Source of the DNA: Gonatopus flavifemur
Taxonomy: Eukaryota; Arthropoda; Insecta; Hymenoptera; Dryinidae
Direction: 5' to 3'
Length of the DNA stretch: 64,000 nucleotides
Assembly (NCBI GenBank): GCA_018340375.1
Contig: JAFFJZ010000001.1
Coordinates: 68,750,001 to 68,814,000, forward strand
In this document: positions 12,882 to 26,162 of the stretch, in pieces
Numbering within the stretch: the stretch's first letter is position 1
How the letters are laid out: each line of letters opens with the position of its first letter
Notes under the pieces: model-generated
Databases searched by the model: none
Told to the model about the DNA's origin: nothing
What the model saw: only the letters and a program-made list of their open reading frames with translations
Program-made: the position numbers and the translations under genes

Positions 12882-15800
12882 CACTCGGATAACCAAGTAG
12901 TGCATGGATGACGTGAATCCGTTTGCGCTTGGACGCCAACATTCCCTTAAGAACAAAATTTCTGTGATTTTATAGAAAGCAGTGGAAGCTATTATCACTC
13001 GCAAAGTGAGGAGAAGATTTCTGAAATTCATAAAAAAAAAATTGACACAATTATTCAAATCTTCTCATCAGATAGGAACAATTTTTTGTCATCCAATGAA
13101 CACAGATATTCTACCTAACCTTACAGTCCACATAACAGCAAATGCAAAATGCAAAATTATATATAAATTTTATACAATTTTGTAAATGTTGCCACTCAGG
13201 TCTACATTCAAAGACCCAGCTGAACTAAGTCGTTTTGGATAAGCTATCCTTTTTTCAAAGTTTAATGAATTCAGAATGTTTATACCTTCGACAGATTGAA
13301 TTTTTTCAAAGATTCAGTTCTATTCAGATGATATGAATCCTTAAATGTAGTCGACAGTTAATATGGAGCTTTCTTTTTTCTCACATGATCATAGAGAATC
13401 TCATTTTTATCTCACTGTTAAGAGAAAAATGTATCATCAATTCGATTGACTCGAAAATGATTAGGAACTCAAAGTATCCAGCAATGTTAACATCAGTGAT
13501 ACCTAACGGGAGATATTCAGTAATATAATACAGAATCCAAAAATTACATGTTTACGAAGAAAAATATCTTTTGATGAATAAAGATGCTTCGCTGTTGGCT
13601 CTTGGCCCGGTTCCGGGAAATTTATTAGAATAATGAACCCTGTTATATATACAATCAGACATAATGAATTTATATATATCTAAATTGGAAACTTGAAGAG
13701 ATTGTATTTGATCTCATGGTTGAAGTCAGCAACGGCAGATTGTTTGAATTTCTATTTTAATTTGAATATCCACAAAGAATGAATGTTAATTATTACTTTG
13801 GGAACAATTCGTTCAAGAATTCGTATGTAAATAAAACTTGAGCTCCATCCTCGTCAGTGGTACCCTTCTTCACACATAATTTTACTAGTATATATGTGTA
13901 CAAACTGTATATAATGAAATCATTGCACGCGCAACATATTATATACATACTATGTAAAGCTTTTCAATCTATTTAGAGTTGGAGATGTTTGATTCTTACA
14001 GAATCGATTCCTTTTGATATAAAATATATCAAGTTTCTATCAATATTTTATGAAATTCGATATAAACCAGATATATCTTTTCAGTTCAGTAAACATAACT
14101 CAAGTCCTCGCGACGAGATAACCAATTCAGAGTTCTTATAATCAATTCACTGTGTTTGAATTCAACGTAATGTTCTGGACGTACAAAAAATATTATTAGA
14201 TAGATTTCTATTAAATTGACAAGATAAGTGAGAATAGCATTGTTATTATCAGACAGGGTAGTGAGGTTGTACGCATACTCTAAACAATCACTGTTAAATC
14301 ACATATTTTTACTAATTTATTTGATAATATCAAGGATGTTTTGAATAATCCTGCTAATTTAGTAATTTTTGAAATATTTCTTTTTCGTATGATTTCGTTT
14401 ATTCAATGAATAATAATAAAAGGATAAATCCATTGGAAGGTAATGATAAAAAATGTGGTTGATCCTGTTTTCGTTATTCATTTATCTTACTTTGACATAA
14501 AATAAATTCATCATGATACACAATAACATGCCAAGGAATAACATAAGTCCTACTAAGTTGGGACAAAAAAAAGAAACAAGTTTCGTCAATTTTAATTAAA
14601 AATTCAATATGATTTATTATTAGGTAGGAATGGTGAAAAAAAGTATACATCCTAAACGACGAGTTTACCATCATTCAGATATCACGAATCTTTTCATATT
14701 GATTCTCTGGTTGTTACAAGTTTATTTTATGTAAATCTGTCGTGAATTTCAATTGGTTTGAGATCATTGTGGATATAACTCATAACTGAAATTTGATACT
14801 CAAAAAGACACTTTTTGTGTAAAAAATGTTGAAAATCCAGAATCCATTCACGACGACTTGATAAAAACAGTCCAACCAATCGCACATTTCTCGACATATA
14901 TATTAGACTGTTACATCATCTTTGTCATCATCATCAACAATCATGTTCAACGATATATGACTGATTTTTATCATGACTTATCATTATACGATTCTTCACG
15001 CTTTTTTCTCCACATTGTACCTTGAATCGTTCGATCGATGTAACCCAAACAATTCAACAACTCTTGATTGCTTGACAGTCGGATCTCGGAGATGATTATC
15101 CTCGTGAGTCATATGAAAATCCAAACAGAGTGGAGTAGAGGAAATGCGTCTTGAGCATCTATCAAATTGAAAAGAGAAGAAAAAATCTGCGAGATGTTGG
15201 TGCATAATTCCAACCAGCATCATATTATCATAGGTCTCAACAACAAATGTCCACTCATCCTGATTATAATGCCGATGATGACGATGATGAGGATTCTTGG
15301 CTTTTTCCTCTTCATCCCATAATCTCGACAATAATCGAGAGTTTTTATATGAACCCCGAAACGTTATAAATTTTAATGCCACTTGGGAAAGATGAAAATA
15401 GAGTATGGGCGCATCATACAATGCCACTCGCTAATTCTCTTTCGGATTAAAGTTGCTATTTCGCAAAGTTGCTTCCACGTCTACTTAATAATTCTTTGAA
15501 TCGATGAGTGGTGAATGAATATGAATAATGTCGAGGGTACCGCGAATGTATTTATTTCATACTAAAGTACGAATTTCTGTATTTTATCGATACAGTAAAT
15601 TTGATGATGAAACCTGAATCGGCAATATTCGTATTTTATCGGAGAATATTGAATACACCACTCACGTGGAGAGAAATTTTTGAGGTTACTGTAACTAAAA
15701 CGCCTGCACCAAATATTCTTAGTGAAAGATACTAGAAATTTGATTAATTCCAGTAAAAAAGGATAGTTGTTATCCTATTGACTTCCTGGGTTGAATCAAC

Positions 15801-18646
15801 CAAATTTTCAGCAGCTCTCATTAGGAATGTTTAGTTGAGATGTTTTAGTTACAGGGACTGTAGAAATTTCTCTCAGTGCACTGAGTCAATCTACTAATTT
15901 TTGTAACTTTGTTGATTTGTTTTAAAAAAACTTGGAGATCACATGTGGAAAAAATGAAAAGAAAATTCACGTCAATCGATAGAGAGAATAATAGAGATCG
16001 AATTATGGTTAAGATTTCAGTTCCATATCTTTCAGTGTTTTTGTTTGTTTTTGATGTGTACAAATCACAGGTTTCATAACAGAATTTAACAGTCATGAGA
16101 AGTGAAGGCTACCGACCCCTGGCTTAAATATACTACAACAAACCACAGAATCACTACAAATCCCAAGAATCAATAAAACACGACGGTATCTTTGAATGTG
16201 CATACAAGGATGAGATGCAATGTTATCCGTGTGATATTTCATTCTCAATAATAACGATGAATTTGTAATTATTTTGATACATGTCATGTGCCTCAAAAAA
16301 TACTTGAAGCTTTTATCGACCACATTACTGGAATACAACAAGAGGTTGTTACCTCTGAGAAGTGAGATAAAATTTTAGACTCAAAATTTGTTGCTGATGT
16401 AATAATATACAGCTTCTGACTGTACAATACGCAAAGCACATAATACATCCCCTCGAATTATTAGACATTGGGATTCTGAATTCTATACCTGAAATCTACC
16501 CGGAGAAGAATGATGTTGTTCATATTTGTATAGTCAAAAATTAGCAATGATAGTTGTTTTTAAGCTGCCACAACAAAAATTATTGCTATATTAGCCATCA
16601 CAGCGAATTCTTAGCTACCATGGCCAGTGTTGTTTATATATCATGAGATGGTATCTTCACACGATCCAAGCATCATGATGAAAAAAATGAATTCATAGAT
16701 TTTAAAAGGACTTTGGTACCCATCAGAATACATTCCAAATTTCTAATCGCAGCTAATCAAAGCCAAATTTTGTATTATAATGAAACTCTGATTCATCGTC
16801 ACGTGGAAATGAGGATTACTTAAACTTCTTCTTATATAACTCTTTATCAGAATTATTTCATGGGTGCCTGAAAAAGAAGGAACAAGGATACCATTCGAAC
16901 ATATATAACAAAAGATTATTGTATACAAAGTACGTTGAGGATTTTCTCGCTTTTATACAATTTACTCTAACTCCTGGCGGTATCGCTCGTGTATGTTCGG
17001 ACGGAAAGGTCGAAAGAGCGAACAAGCATCGAAATACGGAATTGTCCGAAATATTACGAAGGTGTCCGAGAGACGGTTTCTTTCGTACGAGGCGGTTGAT
17101 GAGACCAACCCAAGCTTATCGATAGAATAGATACGTGAGACTTCCTTATGTATACATGCATGAATTTTTAGAGAACAAGAGAAAAGGAAGATATTGCTTT
17201 GAGCAAACGACACACGCAAAATAAGAAAAAATTCTTCGTGATCGTACGAGCACGAAACGCTGACGCAGATAAGAACCCTTAGTCCGCTGGTACAGCGTAT
17301 CCGGCTATTTATGAACAATGTTGTTGGCTGGTCAAATGGAAAACTAGGATGCTTTCTCGTTCTATTGATAAGAAAATAATTCAAGCAGGATTCATCGGGT
17401 TACGTTACGTATCTTTCGTTAAATTTTGTTACTGTTCTCGTTTTATAGCTTCGCCGTAAAAATAAATGTTCCCTCGGTTGAGAATGGATCCCGTTAGATT
17501 CCTGTTATTCCGATGTGTGATTTTTAATCAATCTATTTCTCGTCGGAAATAAAAGATTTTCGACTGAGGGACGGACAAAAACTTTGTACGAAGAATTTAT
17601 TCCATGTTACGCAGAGGACTTGTGAACCTTTTTCATGCATCAGCGAAACTATCTATCAGCACGTATGGATGAAATTTCTACCGCATGGAGATACAATGAG
17701 TCATGCAAGTTTCGAAAAGACATGAGTCATTTGGATCAAGATTTAGATTTTTTATACCCGAAAAATATATTTTTGAAGGATTGTGGGTATCGTCGGGCTG
17801 TGAAATGAAGAATTTAGTGCTGAAAAGAAGCTTGCGACGATCTATCACTATTTTTCCTGAGTCTCAATGAACATTTCAACAGATTCGCCAAAGATTCTAT
17901 AAAAAATCCATCATTTCATTATTAAATCATCAATTTAAATATAAGTAGTATAAATAGAGGAATTTTTCGGAATTTTTTGGTACTGATATCAGTGACATGA
18001 CTGTTCAAAAATTTGAATAAAATAATCAATCATACGATCCTAATTCCAACACAACTGACTTGTGAAATGTCAAAATATTGTTTTTCCTCCATTGTTTCAA
18101 AATACGTCAACACGAATTTGAATGAAAGAGAAAACGTTGAACAAGAATTCCACTCTTCTATGTTCTGCGTGATGTCAAAAACCATTCTCGTGGATCACTT
18201 TCATTAATTAGACTCTCTGTTTTACAACATCAAGCTCACTCTCTTACATCTCATATGAAATTCATCTTCCGTTTCATCTTGACATTTCATATTGCCAGCA
18301 TAGGTACTTTACTTCTGAAATGTGATTAATGCTCTTTCAAACGATTTTTTGATTTGCTTTTTCAAATTCTCATTTCAATTCTTCAAAGTTATCTCTGCTT
18401 TTTCCATAAATTCATGTTTTTCAGAAGAGTATTAGAAGAGTACTCTTCGTCTGCAAAGAATTATATCATCAGTTTTTTGGGGCGAAAAAATGCACCCCTA
18501 TATTCACAATGATTGATTAATGTGAATTACTATTGTTATTATTATATCCTCTTCGTTAAACTTCACTTACTCTTAAGAAACTAAATGGCGATTCTTGATC
18601 CTGTGATAAACAGAGATGGCAAATTGAAAGAATGCGGGGAAAATGA
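12882..18646. other. Long intron segment, mostly featureless
   Basis: No exon with paired splice sites was recognised. A GC-richer patch at about 16960-17390 may be a conserved non-coding element. A fragment of the AGCT-rich MITE family lies near 16553-16625. A 143-codon open frame on the minus strand (14996-15427) starts with GTG, is histidine-rich in its middle and is not recognised. Confidence 0.4.
16553..16628. mobile_element. Fragment of the AGCT-rich MITE family
   Basis: The run TTTTTAAGCTGCCACAAC, followed by TTAGCCATCACAGCG and TTAGCTACCATGG, repeats the TTAGCTGnnnCAGC style seen in 11553-11803 and 40635-41209. No terminal inverted repeat was found at either side, so the bounds are approximate and the copy is probably truncated. 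Confidence 0.35.
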
Positions 18647-18810
18647 TGCACACCCACAAAAAGGATTTCTTGAACCTAGAAAATTTCACTTGAATCAAGA
18701 GAAGTTCGTTTTGATTTCAAAATAAATTTTCTAGACTCGAGAAAAAAATGAATTTTGTCCTAACGACAAAAAAAATGTTCTTATTTTAAGAAATCCTTCC
18801 TGTGAGTGCA
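18647..18810. mobile_element. MITE with TGCAC...GGATTTCTT terminal repeats
   Basis: The left end reads TGCACACCCACAAAAAGG and continues ATTTCTT. The reverse complement of the right end reads TGCACTCACAGGAAGG and continues ATTTCTT. Inside, a second inverted pair built on CTAGAAAATTT brackets the centre, so nearly the whole 164 bp is palindromic. There is no coding capacity. It is a non-autonomous DNA transposon by structure; the superfamily is not decided. Confidence 0.65.
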
Positions 18811-21800
18811 GATAACACGATAACCAAAACCTGGTAATTTATTCGTGAAATAAAGTGAATTCATTTCGAGGTGCTAACCACTTGGCCATCGATGAGCGTG
18901 GGGGATTTATAATTTCAGAAACAGTCAATTGCGCATTCTAAGCTCCCAACACGATTCACGCCAGGTTAATATCTCTTGAATATCACAAACGCAGGACGAT
19001 AACAAAGCTCTCTATTGCATGGAAGATTAAACAACTAAATACAGTCGAGCGTATGAACCTCATGTAAAAGGATATTCACAATTAGGATTTGTACACGCGT
19101 ATGAATTTTATAGGGGGGGGGGGGAGAGTAAAATCGAACCAATACGATTCCACTCGTTCACACCTAATTGAATTGTGTTCTCGTGAATTGAATTTTTTAT
19201 ATGTTATACCACTTCACTTGTTGATTCCAAAATTCTTCGAATAAATTACAGAATGATTTCAATGTAACTTCACGCCAACGGATATACGATAACGTCAAAT
19301 AATAATTCATTCTGAATCGCGAGTACATCCCAATTTCTGTAGTCTAAAAGAAATTCTCGAAAAAACGAAAATGAATCATATCGAGTATGCTCAATGAATA
19401 ACGGAGCATCAAAAGGGATTTCGTGTTACAATAAATCTCATTCAAATCTTGATCTTCGAGTTTTGCAACAACTCTTGATTACAGTTATACCAAGTTGCAG
19501 AGGACACCAGAGGTCATACTGACTTATCTTATCGTCATTTTGTTCATAAATTACAATGTAGGTGTAATGTAACTGCTTGCAAACCCACCAATATATCAGA
19601 AAGTTGTAAGAAATTCAGAAAAATGATCAACCGGTTGTTCGTATACTTTCACTCATTTAGAAACGTAAAAGTTGAGAATTGTAGAAATTCCTGTGTACGG
19701 ATTTATGAAGAATCGCAAACATAAAAATTATCTCGTGAATAATTGGAAGGAAGTGAATTTATTTATTATTTTGCATACATGTTTATTCAAGGAATCCTGT
19801 GACGTGTTTTTTTGTCACTCGTTTTTCATTTAAAATAAATAAGAAGAAACATTTGTATTTAAATATGGATGTGTTTTTATTATTTTTCGCGGGTGTTTAT
19901 AAGATATTCGATATTCAAATTGTTTCATCAGTGAAATAGATGTAAATGAAGATATCTCTGGAGGAGTCAAGTTTTCTTATCCAAGGTATACAAATACAAA
20001 TTGAAAGGATGCTTCCAAACATATGTCAACGGAGAATATAGTTGAAAAGATTTTTAAACAATTTCTATATTAGTTATAAGATTTGAAAATCCGTCTATCC
20101 ACGATGCAGTGTGATTCCGGAATTTTTCCGCATAATTTTGACAAACCTCGAACCCCTCAAGGATCGCAAACTTCAATTTATAAAATTTTCACTTGAGCGG
20201 AACAGGTTCTTTTTCTTCCTCTCGACTTCCTCTCGGACGTTTTTCTCTGTTCTCTTTCCTCTTTCCTTTTTCTTTATTTCGTTTTCAAAACCATGTCGTA
20301 CAGTTATCTCATTCCAACATTCAACCTCGAACCGAAAGACGAAGTATTCGTTATTCCTTTTACCTAGGATATGACATTCTGATCTCTCAAATCTCCCAAG
20401 TCCCGCATAAACTCAACACCCGATATAGACGTACATGTACGTATGTAAGTATTAGTATCTGTTGGATCTGACGTGCCATTACGCGATAACCTCGATGTGA
20501 TGTCTGTCTGGGGAAGAAGTTAGGTTAGCTAGGTGTTGCGGTCTTGCGATCTTCGTGCATGAAACTCCTCTCCCCTTTTTCTTCTTTTCTTATTATAAAT
20601 ATTTTCTCTCGGTTTTATTTTTATTCCCTTCTCCTTTCTTCTTGTTTTATCTTGCACACGTTCGCCAAGTCGACGGCCAAGAAGCGGCGTATTCAAAAGG
20701 TTGGAATAAAACTATGGCGTTGAAAAAGACTTGGACGATGGTACGAGAGGAGTTTTCCCCTATCGACGTCATACAGGATATGGAAAAATCCAATAAGATT
20801 ATTAGTAGGAAATACCTGGATAATATCCGGTGGTTTCGTTACCTGTGGTCCTCTAAATTTATAGTTGAATTAATTGATACCATGCTCTAGAGAGTCGAGA
20901 CGCGTCATCGATCGGTACAAAATCAATACTCCTTCCTATCGACTTCTGGCTTAAAGATGTATAAATACGGTGATACCAGAATTGTTCGATAAAAGAAATT
21001 CGTATGGGGGAAAGGATTTTCGGATTTTTAATCGATTTTTCAATATTTCAATAGAGATACATACTTACAATAGATTGGTATTTCGATCCTACAGGCAGAA
21101 TGGTGTAATTCGTCACAGGTTTATCTCGTATAATATCTTGCATGTATCAGTGTATGGTGCTGTGATTAAAAAAAAAACACTTTGATTTTCTAATAATACA
21201 AATTATTATCAATTGTTCGATTCAAAGGATAGAGAAGAAAACATCGTTCACTTCATGATGTAATGGATTAAGTCTGCAGACGAAGAAGTTTACTGAATGA
21301 AATACTTGGCGAAGAACTGTAATCTACTTTCGTAGGATGCAATCGTAGAAATGTGTAATACACAAAACTAAAGAGAAACTGCTCTCATGACAGTTTAGCA
21401 ATAGTTTGCAACCTGTAGGAATATAATTCACTGAATTATGCTCATTCAAACAGACAATTATGTATTGTGAAGAATAGTTCTAACCTAATTATATTCTTTG
21501 TGCTTGATTTTTACTGAAAAAAATCTTACTCAACTTAGATTCACATGATATTCCTATTTGGTATCCTATATGATATTCATAAAGAAATTATTCTCACACA
21601 GAATGATGATTTTGTATCACCTATACGAGGAACAAGAAAGTTACAATTTTCGTTCTATGTCAGATCAAGCCGAGATCGTAAAAATTCAACAGATTGCAAC
21701 AACTATGCTTAATTATTTTATATTAACTTTTAATCTTCATTATTTTTATTCGAATCCCATGTAATTTGAGGAAATAGTAAATATTGGAATTTATGTAATT

Positions 21801-23831
21801 CAGACGTCAACTAGCGGACCACGTTTATGAACTGAGCTAATGAAGAGCTTTGATACTTATTTGAATTGTTTTTGACATGGAAAAAAGATTTGGATATCAA
21901 TCAGACGATTTGAATTGACAAAAATATAAAGCATATGTGTATTGTAAAAAAATATGAAATATAAGGAAAGTGTACATATATGGAATAACTTGTTTTGCCA
22001 CATTCGAATGAAGGTCCGTTAAACGAATCTGTTTCCAGTGAATATAAATGGCAGTCAATGACGTAATTCTTGTACTTTGTAATTCTCTTACGTCCGTTTC
22101 ATCTTGTTTAAACAACTTTTGAAAATAAGCCCTAGCTAGTGGTGAACTAGTTTTTATTTATTTCACGTGCTAGTAGTCCTAGTCAAAAAAGTTGTGAGAT
22201 TATGAATATATCTTCCTCGTAAAAGACATGGTATGTGTTGTTCAGAATATTTTAGATAGGCTGTGTCCTAACTTCCCTGAATTCGAAAAAGGAATCTGCC
22301 AATTTTCTCTCTAAATGAGTAAAATGTATCCTCATTTTTTGTTTTTGGGAGGAGGAATATATTTTCCATAGTGCAAAATACAAAGTATATGCTCTTTTAC
22401 TTATACCAACTATTCTCATGAATGAAGGTAATTGGAATTAAGTTTGAAGAATTCCGTATGAGAATGAATAACATTGATTAAGAAGAAAGAATGATATCCT
22501 TAAATAAGAATTTTGACATTCGAGCGCAAGTCCCTATACACGACTTCAAGGTGTAGCTACGAAATGGCTGAGCGTAGTATCCCTCTACCGAGGGGATAAA
22601 TAATTCACTTAAAAGTTATAAAATGCATGAGACTAGGGTTCCACTAATCAGCAGCAATGCCAGATGGGCATACCTCTCTTAGGGCTACCCTCATCTCTCA
22701 TGTAACACCGTTGATTGAAAGAAAAGATCTAATAAAAAGAGGAGTGTAATCCTGTTTACTTGACAACACTTTTGCTGAATGGAATTCAATTTGTACAATC
22801 GTTGCAAGACTAATTCGGTGCTCGTTATCGGCGAATTTAGTTAGGATGAAAATTCGACAAATGATTCTGTAATGATACTTACAACTCCAAAATATTTCAT
22901 TGAATTTACCAGATAAGGTTGTAGTTTTTCCCCAAATCTCATTTCTATCGATTCTTTATTTAAAATAATCGCGTAAATGATGACATAAAGACACGCCATG
23001 AATGTTGAAATTTGATTTGTATCAATTGAAAATATTATGTTATTAATTCTGCTGATTTTATAATCAACAAAGGTCGTTGAATGCAGATTCATAAAAATGA
23101 ATGAAGCCTGTCCTTGACGATAAATTTGTATTTTAATTACAACAAGAAACTCATTTGTAATATATGTCTATGCTGAATCCGAATGGAATATCAAAGATCA
23201 TATAAATGCATCTTCTCCTCATTATCGACGAATAAAACATTCTGCTGTTTCATCTCAGTAACATTTTTCGCGCCAATCGAATGAATATATAAGTTCATTT
23301 TCAACCGAACAAACTCAACTAAATTTCCCAGCTTGCAGATTTTGAAATAAGGTATTTATATCCGGTTATTCATTCGACCAAAGTATCATGAAAATCAGTA
23401 ACTCAACTATCAGTCTACGATGTACTATATAGAAACATGATGAAAATGTGACTAACAGTGCATGAATGTCATGCAAGATGTGAAAGATAAAACAATTGTA
23501 TGTAATGAATTTATCGTGGAATTTAATTATAAATCTCCAACTAAAAACTCGGAATCAGTAGATACATTGATTCTACTCAACGATTGTGCAGAAAAACTTG
23601 TTCGTTGAGAATTGAAGTGCTGTTGATTGTAATTAATTGGCATATCAGTTGAATATGTTTGAAGCCAGATTTCAAATGAGGTATATTTGAGTAATGATTA
23701 TACATGGGATGAAAGTCATAGATCGAAATAAACTACATTGAAACATTCTTTTTTACAGACATAAATCGCAGGAATGATCCATTTTCCCTAGTAGAGAATA
23801 ACTAGAGTGATTTCTACTAGGGTTATATTTA
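18811..23831. other. Long intron segment with regulatory-looking patches
   Basis: A run of 12 G lies at 19113-19124. CT-rich, GC-richer patches occur at about 20190-20350 and 20540-20760, separated by a TTAGGTTAGCTAGG telomere-like word near 20521. The 111-codon open frame at 20555-20890 begins in the CT-rich part and has no recognised homology. An unexplained GC-richer stretch lies at 22520-22740. No exon was supported. Confidence 0.4.
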
Positions 23832-24049
23832 TACACTATAAAAAACAATGGTGAAATTTGCCCCCACAAATTGGGGGTAGCAAAAATCTTCAATGAGGGG
23901 GGAGACTTTTCCTCCACTTTTAGAAGAATCAAGTACCCAAAAAAAAAACGTATATTTCCTGAAAATGGGAGGAAAAAGTGCCCTCGCGGTTAGAGGATAG
24001 AATCCACCCCTAAAGAAAGGAAACACTCCACATATTTTTTTACAGTGTA
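23832..24049. mobile_element. MITE with TACACTGTAAAAAA-type ends
   Basis: The left end is TACACTATAAAAAA and the reverse complement of the right end is TACACTGTAAAAAAA. Both ends begin with TA, consistent with the TA target duplication of Tc1/mariner-type elements. The interior has runs such as CCCCCAC and GGGGGTAG and no coding capacity. The superfamily assignment is inference from the ends. Confidence 0.55.
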
Positions 24050-25129
24050 CAAACCTGTCCGTTCGCGAACCACCAGAGTCGTCCAATAGCGAAATGGAAA
24101 ATAAAATTTCAATTCCATATAATGACAATTACAGAATTTTTTGTCAACATTCAATCAATTACATGCATGTATCACAAAACTTATATGCGGTTACACGTTC
24201 GTAGATAATATTTATTATTTGCGAATTGTTACCAAGGCTTCGTGCATCTATTATCTACCACAGACACACAAACACACGACATGTCTCAATCATCTCTCGG
24301 GGACCGTATACCTAAACACATAGATCGCGTGTATACAATATTTTTTTTCTTTTTTTCCTTTATTCCTTTATTTTTCCTCTCTTTCTGTTTTTTGTAAAAA
24401 CAACGTTGCAATTGGCAACGTGTATCCCTCTATCGTACGATCGTTACACGGACTTGCAGTCGTTGAATACGATTTGCCATCATCCATATCCCATCCTATC
24501 GTTTTTTGTCTCTCTTACACGTCATTTAGACTATCTCGAAAAAAGAAAAGTGCGTATACGGTTGATAAGACCTAATGACGGTATTTATTGTCGACCATTG
24601 TACATTCTAGTTTATTGTTCCAAATCCAAGCTTGACGTTCGTGCACGATCTGTTGTTGGAGACGGCTGTTGTTGTCGGCAATCGTGTCGGCGATATTCGT
24701 AAGTTCGCTGCAACGGAGGAAAAATGAATTCGTTTAACCAGGGGTACTTCGCAGAGTGGATCGATCCTTAAGAAAAGCCAGACATAGGCCCAAAAAATCA
24801 GAGGTAGAATAATCAACTTTTCAACGTGAATTCCTCCTCGATGCTTTATGCGGAAACACCTTAGTACCATCATGCGAACATTTCATGGCGTGCATGACAC
24901 CATTATGATGGCATTATGGATACATTTTCCTATCTGGGACATATTTTAATCTTGGCAATGTGTTCCATCATTGCACGCATATTTAACACTCCTATAAATT
25001 GGAAATTTTTCACTCACGTTCCATGGTACAGGCTTGGACGTTCGAGGATAGTTTTTCGACATGATGTGGCTAATCCTCTCTGAATTTGGTTTTCTTGGAA
25101 GAAATTTTATTCTTCTAAAAATTGCCGAG
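24050..25129. other. Intron segment with a GC-richer patch
   Basis: The stretch 24410-24720 is less AT-rich and may be a conserved non-coding element. A good donor word (GTAAGT at 24699) occurs there, but the only upstream ATG frames close before it, so no coding exon is called. The rest shows nothing I can name. Confidence 0.35.
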
Positions 25130-25808
25130 TTTAAGGTAGTTCTCCGGGAGAATTCAGGATCAAATTAGAAAAATTATTGTCAAGCAGAGTGCCAAGGTCG
25201 GAGGAATTCGATAATCATATTCGTTGGGATTGATATCTATTCTTATTTATGACAAAAAAATAACCAACTCGAAGTATAAATAAACAACCTTGTAACAAAA
25301 ACGCGAAATTTGACATGGTTTTTTTCTAAAAAATTTTTATTTTTGATCCGTTTATGACTTATGAGGGCTCATTTTGTTCATTGTGAGATTTAATAAACCT
25401 TTACCACGTGGATTTTTTTATGTGAGTCATCATGACACTGTCACACGCTTTTGTTTATGGGAATGTATTTTACTATTCATAAACAAAAGCGTGTGACAGT
25501 GTCATGATGACTCATATAAAAAAATCCCCATGGTAAAGGTTTTTTCAATCTCACAAGGAACAAAATGAGCCCGCATAAGTCATAAGCGGATCGAGAATAA
25601 AAATTTTTTAAGAAAAAAACCATGTCAAACTTTGCGTTGTTGTTACAAGGTTGTTTATTTATGCTTCGAGTTGGTTATTTTTTTGTGATGAATAAGAATA
25701 GATATAAGTCCCAACGAATATGATCATCGAATTCCTCCGACCTTGGTGCTCTGCTTGACAATAATTTTTCTAATTTGATCCTGAATTCTCCCGGAGAACT
25801 ACCTTAAA
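25130..25808. mobile_element. 679-bp near-perfect foldback element with TTAA ends
   Basis: The left arm 25130-25459 and right arm 25478-25808 are reverse complements at roughly 93 percent by eye, with an 18-base loop. The ends read TTTAAGGTAGTTCTCC and, inverted, GGAGAACTACCTTAAA. TTAA therefore sits at both edges, as in piggyBac-type insertions, although this assignment is inference. No coding capacity is seen. It lies in the intron between the exons at 12643 and 27207. If that intron is transcribed, the RNA would form a stem of about 330 bp, a substrate for Dicer-2 or RNA editing. Confidence 0.85.
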
Positions 25809-26018
25809 GGAAAGGCAGCAAAACGATTATCAACGAAATTCCTCAACGAAAAAGAAATATAGTCTGATTTTGTAATCTTCGCCGAGTAAAACACAAAAAC
25901 ATAAATTCGGTGAGTTTCATAGGAGGCATCAACTGGATTATGAATTTTTTACAATAAAATCGCACTTTTCATTTTTGATATATACTTGTAAATTTTTTGT
26001 TTTTTAACACAGTCAAAC

Positions 26019-26162
26019 CAGTGATGCCAGGAAAGACGGTGTGGACTGAAAAATCAGCCCCTCTACCGTGCACACGATGAAACTCTCGTGTACATGTGAG
26101 TCACTATGTAAACAATGGAGGGGCTGATTTTTCGGTCCGCACCGTTTTTCCTGGCATCACTG
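26019..26162. mobile_element. 144-bp MITE with 45-bp terminal inverted repeats, hAT-like ends
   Basis: The left 45 bases (CAGTGATGCCAGGAAAGACG onward, into GGACTGAAAAATCAGCCCC) match the inverted right end with only about three differences. The CAGTGxTGCCA start resembles hAT elements and the element at 43708. The flanking octamers AGTCAAAC and GGTCGAAC agree at 6 of 8 positions, possibly an aged 8-bp target duplication. There is no coding capacity. Confidence 0.7.

Noticed and set aside
14996..15427. 143-codon open frame on the minus strand
   Set aside because: It starts with GTG, has a histidine-rich run from an ATG/GAT-type simple stretch, shows no domain, and no splice or promoter context. 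It is probably chance.
20519..20534. TTAGG-like word, also inverted at 45068-45080 (CCTAACCTAAC), suggesting interstitial telomere repeats
   Set aside because: Only two units at each place, which occurs by chance and is common near arthropod promoters. It is not an array.
20555..20890. 111-codon open frame that could suggest a small secreted or membrane protein
   Set aside because: The hydrophobic F/L-rich start is the translation of a CT-rich low-complexity tract, and the rest matches nothing known to me.
22520..22740. Unexplained GC-richer stretch with small hairpins (CCCTCTACCGAGGGG), considered as an RNA gene or SINE
   Set aside because: No A/B box, no cloverleaf, no A-rich tail and no second copy was found in the window.
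24405..24704. GC-richer patch ending in a GTAAGT donor, considered as an exon
   Set aside because: Every upstream ATG frame stops before the donor, and no acceptor precedes an open frame with good support.
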